Shown here piece after piece: positions 55,066 through 64,000 of a stretch of 64,000 nucleotides of DNA. The translations under genes were made by a program, and so were the position numbers. The notes under the pieces were generated by a model that saw nothing but the letters and a program-made list of their open reading frames with translations, ran no database searches and was not told the origin of the DNA. Source of the DNA: Cricetomys ansorgei (Eukaryota; Chordata; Mammalia; Rodentia; Nesomyidae); NCBI GenBank assembly GCA_026225945.1, contig JAMJFZ010003581.1:5393001-5457000 (forward strand), read 5' to 3'. Within the stretch, counting starts at the first letter, position 1; each line of letters starts with the position of its first letter.

Positions 55066-57110
55066 CTTTCGTTCCTCAGAATATCCTCCCTTTTAGCCCT
55101 AACTCATCTCACTTTCAGAGGAGTCTGCAGGAGATGGTGACTGTAGAGGAAAGTTCTGAGGGAAAACGTAGTATGTATCTGAACGGACTCAAATCTCTCC
55201 ACAACCAAGGAAGTTATGTGTCTGTCTGGGGCAGGGATGGGAAGATAGCCGTTCTGCACAGACAGCAGAGCCTGATCCAGGTCTGTGCAGAGGAAGACAA
55301 ACACCATCAGACACCGAACCTCGAGGCCAGACCTGCTCCAGAGAAAAACAGTATGCTTCTTAATTGATTTTCAATTTTCCACAAGTCACATTGAAAAAGT
55401 CAAAATGCCTGCTAGTGGTTACATATAATTATATACTCATTTAACCCAACTGCCAAAAATGTCATTCCAAAGTATAAAATATTATGACACGCTTTTTGTG
55501 TGCCAGTATCCTTGCAGAACAGCTATGTTGAAGCCTCATGGCAAGTTCTCAACAGTCCCACCTGCTCATAGCTGCTGTCTCTAACAATGCCTTTGGAAGG
55601 TTGTGCAGCTCATGAGAGATAGTGAGCACGTGCACGGAATGTTCCGTTTGGTGCTTGCCTCAGTCACTGAAGGTCACTTTGTCATCTAATATGTGCACAG
55701 TTGTCCTGCATTTAAAATATCTCTCCATTGTAAAGTGTACTATTGTTACAGACTGAGGTGTTTTTTATTCTCTTTTAACCATATTCATTCAACATAGAAA
55801 GTATAGCATTACCTTTATTTGAAAAGCTCGAATGTTCGAAAAAATCCTAATTAAGCCTCACAGCTATCTAATACGGAAGCTACTGACAGTATACAGATTT
55901 ATTGAAAATAATTGAAATTAAAATTTCAGTTTTGCAGTCCCAGTATCTGTATGTTTGATGTTCAGTTGCTGTGTGTTCTGTCTTGACTAGTAATGACCAG
56001 AGTGGGTAAGTGTACATTTGGAACATTTCTGCCATTTAAAAAATTTGTTCTAGATGAAATTGTTTGCAGAGCTTGGAGAGTCATATCATAAATTCTAATA
56101 GTTCAATAAAAATCAAAGGCTCATAAGTCTTCCTGACTTGACATTCTTTTTTAATTTATGGAAAGCAGCATAGACACTTCAAATGTGTTTTCAATAGGCT
56201 CTGTAAAAAGCTATAAACTAGCTTATATAACATAGCCTCTTCTGGCTTCAATCTCAATATCCCATTAGCATTGCCAGGTATTTATTTAATTAATTTGCAA
56301 ATCATATTGAGACTCTGTCTCTAACCTGCAATGAAACTGTCAACCATTTTAATATTATAATTAAAACAGATCACCTTATGACTCCTGAGTCAAACAATAG
56401 ACGAGAGATCACAAAGCCGATCTGATTTATTTGTGGCTTCTTATCTGCATTTAAGCATGGCTTTTCCTCTCAAATCTGCCTTCATTGCCTTTTCAATGTT
56501 TCTGCGTGACCTCACTTAGTGATCCAGAATCTAAGATCTGTTTGAGAATCTGTGAATTTTACTTTTACCAAGGTTTTTTATGGTAGGGCTCTCTGAGAGA
56601 CTTCTATGCTCCATTGTTATTGCCCAAATTTAAATGTATCGATTTCACTGTGATTAAAGAAGTCTACCTGAAATGTGCGCTGGGCCCCTTCTGCCTCTGC
56701 GGTCACCTGACCGGCTCTTAGGAATTTTTTGTGTGGAATATTATGAAATGAGAAGTTTGCTTTTCAGTATCAATTTCAGCCTGTTTATTCACTTTCCTTT
56801 TGCCAAGAGCTTTTTTTTATATAAGGCCAACTGAGCATTTTCTGTTTTGAACGATATCTCCCTCCCCTTTCTTAAACTGCATTTACCTCATGTCTAATAA
56901 TACTACATTGTTAGTAAATTCTGTGAAAACTCTAGAACATAATGATTGATGAGGTGCCAGTGGTAATAAATATTTTCAAATCGTAATGATTTCTTTCACA
57001 TTAGTAATATATATTGGTTTATATTCATACACACATATCTACATACACACAAACCCACACATATACAGGACTCATCCGTTTTAGTAGTTTTATTTGGACA
57101 TGTGCTTCAC
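55066..57110. other. Long, apparently unique stretch
   Basis: About 2 kb without a recognised repeat, the longest such stretch of moderate GC in the right half. No exon is evident. It contains the candidate regulatory patch listed next. Confidence 0.45.
56280..57000. promoter_or_regulatory. Candidate conserved non-coding element
   Basis: Repeat-free DNA dense in developmental-type motifs: taattaatttgcaaatcat (homeodomain/POU-like), cctgagtca (AP-1-like), acaatag and attgttattg (SOX-like), atcacaaag, ttatctg (GATA-like), aatgattgat. It also retains isolated CpGs (gccgatctg, gtgcgctggg, ctgcggtc, gaccggctc). Motif density alone is weak evidence, and there is no target gene in the window. Confidence 0.3.
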
Positions 57111-57160
57111 AGTGAATTCCAAGCCACCTTGGGCTACAGAGAAACTCCCAAAAGTAAAAG
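57111..57160 (+). mobile_element. B1 3' fragment
   Basis: agtgaattccaagccacctt, gggctacagagaaactccc, then aaaagtaaaag. About 50 bp of the B1 right end. Confidence 0.65.
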
Positions 57161-58194
57161 AATAAAGAGCAGGTATAAAAGTAAAATATTTTGGTTTAAA
57201 AGTTTTAATATTATCCCAAGTTAAGTAATGAAAGGCTGTATTTATATACAGCATGTGCCTGAAAATGAACCATCACAGATGAGGCAGTCTTTCTGGAATA
57301 AAAATAATTCCATACTGAACAAAATTCCCAAGGTTTTACTTTATTCATGAGGTAGTTGGGAAAATGGAAAGGAGAGAATTTTTGAAATATGCAATGGGTT
57401 GTTAAAAATATTAAGGTCTTATACTACAGAAAGCTCTATGAATTTTGTTCTGATTTTATTAAAGATGAAACTTGTTGGAGCATTTGAATACATTTTTGTC
57501 TTCTAAAAGATACCAGTAAAATAAATTACTCCAAGAAGCTTATCAGTGAGACTATTTGGCTGTTTGCATGGATTGTGGTTTTGTTAGGTAAGTTCTAACT
57601 TACCTGTCTGTCTTTATGGAATGTTCCTGTGTATCCTAGCTAATCACAGCTTTCCAGTAAGGAGTTCACTCAGTTTCCAAACAAAGTTTTTACCTCACTA
57701 TTTGAAGAGAGGAGCTCTGTCAGTGGCAGAAATGTATTAATAACAAATCTATCACTTGTCATATTTAAAAACCTAAGAGGATTATGAACGTTAAGAATCT
57801 TAATTCCTACCATTTTTAACATAAAACTCAAGATATTTCACAAAGTTAAAGAATGGTGATTTTGCAATATACGAGATTCTCTTCGTTACCATACCAGGGA
57901 GAATTGAGGATGATCTGAGCTATTTGGAAAAGATAAGTAAGCATGGAAAATTAGAAGTTGGATGCAAAGGGACATACACATCAGTAAGTTCCAGACATGT
58001 GCAGTGGGAAGTTGGAATTAACTTTTAAATGCTTTTTAAAATATCCATGTGTTCAGATAATCATTACGACATTCCTGTCACACGGTGACAAGGTACAAAT
58101 CTGGAAACTATTTTTGGTATTATAATGGAGAAGATTAGAAAGCTGCAGATTTTTCTCTTGCTTTCATTAAAGTTTAGCACATATTTTTCACTAT
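57161..58194. other. Unassigned sequence
   Basis: Nothing recognised. Confidence 0.45.
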
Positions 58195-58281
58195 TTTTAA
58201 AGTTAATATGTAATTGCATAATTTTCCCTTTCTTCCCTAAAACCCCTCACACGGTCTTGCTCTCTTTCAAGTTCATGGTGA
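58195..58281 (-). mobile_element. L1 3' terminus, antisense half of an inverted L1
   Basis: The reverse complement reads catgaacttgaaagagagca, agaccgtgtgaggggtttta, gggaagaaagggaaaattat, gcaattacatattaactttaa. This is the last 85 bp of L1. Confidence 0.82.
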
Positions 58282-58480
58282 GGCCCTGACCCTAGGCACA
58301 GAACTACAGACAACTAAGGAATGCTAAAAGTGGGAGAAAATAGTTTCCCCCTAGAACAGTACCACAATAGGTTATCCAATACCAAGTAGTCTTTCCTGAA
58401 ATAAAATACATAGAGGTAACATTAAGTGGATCGAGAAGACTGTATTTCTATATTTAGGAATATATATTTTAACCTTAAAT
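58282..58480 (+). mobile_element. L1 3' UTR, sense half of an inverted L1
   Basis: gaggccctgaccctaggcac, agaactacagacaactaagg, aatgctaaaagtgggagaaa, aataggttatccaataccaa, gaggtaacattaagtgg, tatttaggaatatatat. In the consensus this segment lies just upstream of the terminal 85 bp at 58195-58281, but here the two are head to head. Confidence 0.85.
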
Positions 58481-58934
58481 TTTCAAGTGCTCCAGATGGT
58501 CCCTACTGTGTGTAGAACAACGTAGGTAAGACTGAGTATAATTTATCAATCTCTCTCAGAGGCTCTTCTTGCCATCTAAATCTGTCAACTTGCCTCAATA
58601 TTGAAACAAGGAATATGTCTGCTTGCTATTCACCTCTAGCATCTCTGTATCCTAAGACTTCATCCAACTCTCAGTATTGTGGACTGTCAAAGAAACTAAT
58701 TCAAAAACAAACCAATAAAATATCTCCATGTATTTATAGCTGCATTTTCCTTCATATTTGTTTCGCATTTACAACAAGAAGATCATTCACCAATGTTCTT
58801 AAAGTTACTACTGAGTGTTTTTCACTTTCCTGCTATTTTAAGCTTGTTTTAAGGTCTATTTTAAGAGGAATAGGTCTGTGGAAAGCTAGAAAGGGTCTCT
58901 ATTCTAGGTGTCTACATTCAGAGGACTGTTTGGT
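58481..58934. other. Unassigned sequence
   Basis: A 130-codon plus frame (58615-59007) starts here and runs into the next repeat. It shows no domain and is not accepted as a gene. Confidence 0.45.
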
Positions 58935-59722
58935 CTGGATTGAACGTAGACACACCTTTAATTCCAGTATTGAGAAGGCAGTGGTGATCCACACCTTTAA
59001 TCCCTAAGACATAAACAATGTGGAAGCAGACAGGAAGCAGAAGCTCAGAAGTCAGTGTAAGATTGGAAGTGACATCTGAGATGAATGAGAGTGAATGGCA
59101 GGCAAGGTGACTAATCAGAAGAAAAGTTAGCAGAATGAGTCAGATTGAGGACAGGCCCAACTCTCACAATAGAAAAAGTGGGCTCTCAGCTCAAAGCAGA
59201 GTTCAGTCACAGACCTGGTCAGTTACAGAAGAATCATTTCAATAGGCAGCATGAGAAGAGCTGTCTGATTAGGCAGATGGGGAAAAGACAATGAAGCAGT
59301 CTGAATGAGGATATGACAGAGTGGCTGACTGAGGCAATATTAAGTAATGAGAGCTGTGGGAGAGACACAGAGATACAGAAGCAGCTTGGCAAAAGAAGTC
59401 AGTATCAGAGCGGAAGAGTGAGTCAGTTCAAAGCCAAGCAGATCAGTTCGGTCTAATATAGTTAGAGAATCAGCCAGAATATGCCAGACTCAGAAGGTCA
59501 GTTTGAACCACGCAGCTGGAGAAAATATTGAGCCAGAACAAGAGTGAGTTGAACCAGAGGAATCAGAGTTTAGAAGGAGCTAATCAGAGTGGCTCAATCA
59601 GCAGTAGGTCTTGGAGGCTGAGGCTGAAGCCTTCTAGGCACAGGCTAGAAGATTAAGAATTCTCTATAATAAGTACAGTCTTAAGTATTAAGATTGTACA
59701 AAGACTGATGCTTTCTAGATCA
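58935..59722 (+). mobile_element. LTR-like element (family D), second copy
   Basis: It opens tggattgaacgtagacacac, with B1-like cctttaattccag and cacctttaatccc modules, then about 550 bp of purine-rich gaagcag/gagtcag-type sequence, then ggctcaatcagcagtaggtc, ttggaggctgaggctgaagc, and gattgtacaaagactgatgc, ending near ctagatca. The order matches the minus strand of 17669-18228. TG...CA-like ends suit a solo LTR. No target duplication is evident here. Confidence 0.6.
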
Positions 59723-60089
59723 AGTATTAAGAATAGATTGTAAGGAGGCCAAAACACTCCAGGGCTCCAGTACTACTGACCTGTGATTGAATTAGACAAA
59801 AGAATAAACAGCCCTTTGAACCTGAGCCAACAGCTACATGCTGAGGGTCAACTGGCCCCCAAGCATGCCAAGGCAACCAGCTAGCATCAACCTGCACCTC
59901 CAGCCTAATTTCACTCTTCTTTTCTAAAATTCTTTGTTGGTGTTTAGAAACATTATTTGTTTTAGAGTATGTTTTATGTATTACAGTTTGTTCTTTACTA
60001 TTTGGATGCATTTTATTTCTTTTATTATTTTTTATGGAGGCCGGGGGCAGGTACTTGCAGTCCTAACTTGAATTAAGTGATGTGAATGA
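59723..60089. other. Unassigned sequence
   Basis: It may contain more of the preceding repeat. A 94-codon minus frame has no recognised motif. Confidence 0.4.
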
Positions 60090-60241
60090 AGGCTGGGGAG
60101 ATTTCTCAGCCTGTAAAGTACTTGAACAAACCCACATTAAAACATGCCATACACACGCACACACACAAACACACGCAAAAACACACATATTCCCAGAGAG
60201 AGAGAGAAAGACAGAGACAGATAGACACAGAGACAGAGAGA
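60090..60241 (+). mobile_element. SINE head with (CA)n and (GA)n tail
   Basis: aaggctggggagatttctca and gcctgtaaagtacttg form a B2/B4-like tRNA head. A short body then runs into CA-rich (60150-60188) and GA-rich (60197-60241) simple repeats. Confidence 0.65.
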
Positions 60242-61045
60242 GTTGAATATAATGTTTGCAACATCTTTCATATAGGCATACCATAGTGATTGTTGATTGA
60301 AATAAAACACAGTTCTGAAAAACGTCTAACAAGTATCACTTTGATAAGCATTATTTTTGTAATTTTTGCATATGTTGCTATGTTCATTACAGTGTGCCAA
60401 TCACATCTGTGCTAAAAGCCTTATTACTAAGTACGTAAGTCAGAATATTTTAAAACATGAAAGGTTTTATGTTATGAAAAACCTTACCTCCATACATGCT
60501 TTCTGAATTTAAGTAACTATATGCTACATAAATCCGTAGAACTCAATTTAAAGAAAATAGGAACATATTACAGAGTACAAATTAACAGTAGTCATGTCTT
60601 AATTTAGGTTAGTAGAGGTTTGAGTAGGCAAAAGCCCAGAAGCTTTAATTATGTATATTTGGTGTAACTCAGCAAGATGTAAAAGAGAGTCATTGCTGAA
60701 ATCCCAAAGTGTAGCAACTTTTAATTAGGCAAAATATTTTTCCACACAATGTTAAGAAAGTCAATGAAAATTATTAGCAGTAGATAAACAAATATAGTAA
60801 TTAATATAATATATTGATAATGGCACCTTGATAAAACCTCTGATGAAATAAATTAATTTATTCAGTACTTTCTGATGTTATATTTTGTGAAATGATAACT
60901 GATATCGTTATGGCGCTTAATGGAGAGTCCAGCGTTGAATTTTCCAATGCTTTTTATTAATCACAAACCATGTCAAATCTCAGGGAATTCTATACCGGGC
61001 AGCTAGGCAGGGAGCTCATTCCAAGGCTTCTCCACCCATCCTCTC
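60242..61045. other. Unassigned AT-rich sequence
   Basis: Nothing recognised. Confidence 0.45.
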
Positions 61046-61130
61046 CTCTTGGTTCTCCTTTTTGTTGTTCTGCTCCTACTCCTCCTCCACCTCCTACTCC
61101 TCCTCCCTCCTTGCTCCACCCCTCAATCCC
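61046..61130. repeat. (CTC)n-like pyrimidine-rich repeat
   Basis: Imperfect ctcctcctccacctcctact units. The proline/leucine-rich frames on the plus strand are artefacts. Confidence 0.9.
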
Positions 61131-62107
61131 CAGGTGTTTTTCTTCCTGTTTTCACACAGACCCTCAATCAACAAATAACAGGAACCTCCTGTAGGGGGGG
61201 TGGAAGCTGGGGATGGCACAGAGATGTAAACAAGTAAGAGACTAATCTTAACTAAGATATTATCCACAACTAAACATACCACAACACTGATAAAATAAAT
61301 TATATCAAACATGTCAGCTTGAAAGAAGGGGTTATCAATTAAGCAAGCACATACTTTCTCTGCCAGTACTCTACGAAATGCATGTAATTAGCATACAGTT
61401 GTGTGTGTGTATGTGTGTGCATGTGTTCTGAGGACAATTCCTAGTACATAGATTATCTAAGCGTCTTTATTGAAATAATAAAACAATAGATGCTGTTAAT
61501 GTCTCAGTTAGCAAAGAAGACAATCGAGAGACAAGTTCAAACCAGAACACTCAGCAGAAAAGAGTCAGTCTAAAAGGCTAAACATGTTAAATCCCTGATT
61601 GCAAAATAGGCCTAACATCATAAACTTTCATAGAGTTAATTAATTATCATGACTTCCTCCCAGCCAATACTTCAATCTTTACTATGCCTGGTTTCATAAA
61701 CAAATGCCAGCTTTCATGGATCACTGCTAAAACCCTGAAGTTTCTGGAATACTTTTAGCTAAATAATGATAATAATAAACTACATGCACATATTTGCTAA
61801 TTCAATATTAATTCATTTGTTTCAGATAGACACTCCAGACAGGCTTACCCTTCACTGAACGAAGTCCTCAAAGATTGTGACCTCTTCTCTCACTACTATT
61901 ACACATCACTTAAGAGACCTTTAGCATTCCCTGGGGAGATGGATGCTGAATAGACAGAAGGTGGGATGGCTTTTCAGAGAAAGGGAAAAAAGAAACAGCA
62001 ACGCTAATGAAAGGTTTGGTGTTTTTAAATGATGGATTTTTTATTTTCCATTATATGAATCCAAGGCGTGAATATATACATATGGTTAGAGGCTTCAAGT
62101 ACTTGCA
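61131..62107. other. Unassigned sequence
   Basis: It includes a short TG tract (61399-61426) and no gene or named repeat. Confidence 0.45.
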
Positions 62108-62560
62108 ATGGTTAATAGAATATGTCAACTTGATCGATCCATGAGATGACCAAATAGCTGATTAAACATTATTTCTGTGTGTCTGAAGAAAAAAATTAGC
62201 ATGTCAGTCGATTAACTGAATAAAGCAGCTGACCCCATTTGGTATGGGTTGGTTTCACTCAGTCCATTGAGAAAGTAGCTTGAAATAACTACTCTTGGCT
62301 GCTTGAGCTGGGCAGCTGCTTTAAGTTCTAGATCTCAAGCCTTCAAACTCAGACAGAACCCACAGCAATAGTTTTTTGGTTGACAAGACTTAAAACAATA
62401 TCGCTAGTTGCCCCGAACCTCCAAGTAGTGTAATTTGTTAGCTTCCATAGCTACATTACTCAATACCTTATAATAAACTGTATAACTATGTGTATCCAAT
62501 AAGATGTTGCCATAACTGGTAATTGCATGTGTATTGTTTCTCTGGTGAACCATGATTAAT
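62108..62560 (+). mobile_element. Ancient mammalian-wide LTR-like repeat
   Basis: Ordered wording of a repeat shared with primates: aatatgtcaacttgatcgat, ccatgagatgaccaaatagc, tgattaaacattatttctgt, ttaactgaataaagcagctg, ggctgcttgagctgggcagc, ccttataataaactgtataa, gtttctctggtgaaccatga. An ataataaa polyadenylation-type signal lies near the end, as in LTRs. I do not commit to a family name. Confidence 0.6.
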
Positions 62561-64000
62561 GAAAGACTTTATGAAAATGTTTGTTCTAATGATGACTGGC
62601 AATACACTGCTCATTGCTTTCTTTTTCAGTATTTGTGATCATGATCTACAATCTACAAATCAAGGAACTATTTTTAATAATTTCCTTTGTTTTCCTGTGT
62701 GCTTATTTTTGCTTTAAATCCCGTGAAAAGACATTATATTCAGAAGTCCTTTTAGTTCAGCAACAAAAGAGGTCAATGTAATGATTGTACTCCCACTTCT
62801 TGGAAGTGTGCATTGAGGGGACATTTTCAGAGATCTAAACAAATGGAAAGCTAATAGCATCAATTCAGACAAGCAGAGCAAAAAACTGAAACTTCACTGT
62901 CTTGCATAGCTATACCTCAGGCTAGTACAAAATAACAGAGGAATCAAAGGTGAGTGAAATTCTGAGATCCTGGGGAGATAAAATCAGGTAGCAGGGATAA
63001 CTAGAACACTATAGCATGAAGAGATTCTATTATATGTATTGATCTGCACCAGGTTCCCTTTGTGGAAAGGCAGCCAGTTATATGTCTCCTTACAGAAGTC
63101 CTCATCAACTTCAAGCACCGATGAACATGAAAAGATTTCATGCAATTTGGAAATCAGTGACAATTTAAAGCACAGGTCCAAAGATTTTATATTAATATTG
63201 TTAAGGTTTTGTGCTTTCATAGTCTCTGTGTATTCAACTGTTTTGCCATGTCTACTAATATTTCCTTATGTTAAATTAATGTGAATGTCAACATGCATTT
63301 AGCAGTTATAATTTATATTAAAGCTGACATTGGCATACAACACTTTCTTAAGTATTGCAACACTCCTTTGAAGTGGCAAAGCCTGTTATGAATGATCCTG
63401 TATTTAGTTGAATGGCTGAAACTCTGATTAATAAACTCATATATATATTTTAAAAAATTGAACACATACTTGGCCCAGAAAACAAGAGCTAATTAAGTGA
63501 AATTTCAGTGCCAGGATACTTAAGGGAAGCCTGGGTGAAGGGGGGGTGGGAGGGAGCACCAAAAACCACCCAAGCTAAGGCTATATCTCTCAGTTGTTCA
63601 CTAAAGCTATAAGGTAAGCCTTGGTTGCTGAAGATAACAACCACTTGCTTTGGATGTGGGACACAGAAGTAAACCTTACTTGAACAGGGAAGTCTCTCCT
63701 TGCAGTCCAGCTTTCATAGTTCAGAAAGTTGCTATGCAGGCTGCGAGAAGAACAGACATGGATGGTCTTACTTAGTGCTAGACCCTGCACACTGAAATAG
63801 AAGCCAGTCTGGTGGAGTGTGCCCACTGGTGCAGTGATGTCATGATGCTTAGTTGGGAAACCCATTGGTTGATTTTGGGACCTGTAGAATTATTAAGTCC
63901 GGTAATATATTGATAAAGACACAGGAGATATGGTTAAAGGTACGAGCCAGACAGACCTGAGGAGAGCTCACAACATGCCATCTTCCAGCTCCAACTGCTT
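62561..64000. other. Unassigned sequence to window end
   Basis: No repeat or gene is recognised. A G-rich patch (ggggggtgggaggg, near 63540) and several short frames have no support. Confidence 0.45.

Noticed and set aside
54984..55367. 127-codon plus-strand open frame
   Set aside because: It begins inside a MIR-like fragment, and I see no domain, splice-site pair or codon bias. A chance frame in GC-balanced DNA.
58615..59007. 130-codon plus-strand open frame
   Set aside because: No recognisable domain, and its 3' end runs into the family D repeat (ctttaattccag words).
1..64000. Bacterial or phage-type systems, CRISPR arrays, operons, riboswitches, tRNA or rRNA genes
   Set aside because: The composition, SINE/LINE content and lack of dense open frames show mammalian nuclear DNA. 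No regularly spaced identical repeats or complete tRNA cloverleaf were seen, apart from the tRNA-derived heads of SINEs.

Overview
The window looks like a gene desert or a large intron of a muroid rodent. It is AT-rich, CpG-poor nuclear DNA dominated by interspersed repeats. The rodent assignment rests on B1, B2, B3 and B4/ID-type SINEs, muroid L1 3' UTRs (Lx-like wording), a URR1-type hAT transposon and long CA/TG microsatellites. Within muroids I cannot separate mouse, rat, vole, hamster or deer mouse with confidence. I found no exon, tRNA, rRNA, snRNA, CRISPR array or intact protein gene. The recognisable coding remnants are a dead L1 ORF2 (1-1950) and short patches that look like an endogenous retroviral gag (about 15060-15490, minus).

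Layout. 1-1950 is a 5'-truncated antisense L1 ORF2, followed by L1 3' UTR, SINE and old L1M pieces to about 5.1 kb. 7.86-8.46 kb, 26.4-27.1 kb and 58.2-58.5 kb each hold L1 3' UTR arranged head to head, the signature of 5' inversion by twin priming. Sense-only L1 3' UTR fragments lie at 14.0, 16.1, 40.8 and 52.0 kb; antisense ones at 30.3, 36.2, 41.8, 46.0 and 52.9 kb. Old mammalian L1M/L1MA pieces lie at 4.0, 25.3, 44.0 and 51.1 kb. Six copies of one rodent medium-reiterated repeat (RMER1-like, name uncertain) lie at 8.7, 12.5, 20.2, 34.1, 48.3 and 50.5 kb. Two other LTR-like families each have two copies. One pair is nested: at 17.5-18.6 kb an element is split by a second element flanked by CTCAGT, and the uninterrupted relative lies at 51.55-52.0 kb.

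The unique stretches between repeats carry no gene I can support. A few look like candidate conserved or regulatory DNA: an unusual CpG cluster near 11.5 kb, and homeodomain/SOX/AP-1-like motif-rich, repeat-free stretches near 27.3, 29.95 and 56.3-57.0 kb. Structurally notable DNA includes a 38-bp perfect palindrome (46880-46917), a 74-bp alternating pyrimidine-purine tract (33302-33375), a 14-bp-arm hairpin (54358-54390), and two tandem G-rich units of about 235 bp (43141-43550).

Limits. Family names come from recognition of consensus wording, not from alignment, so element edges are approximate (often +/-10-40 bp). I see no previously undescribed biological system. The most informative observations are the TE rearrangements and the candidate non-coding elements.
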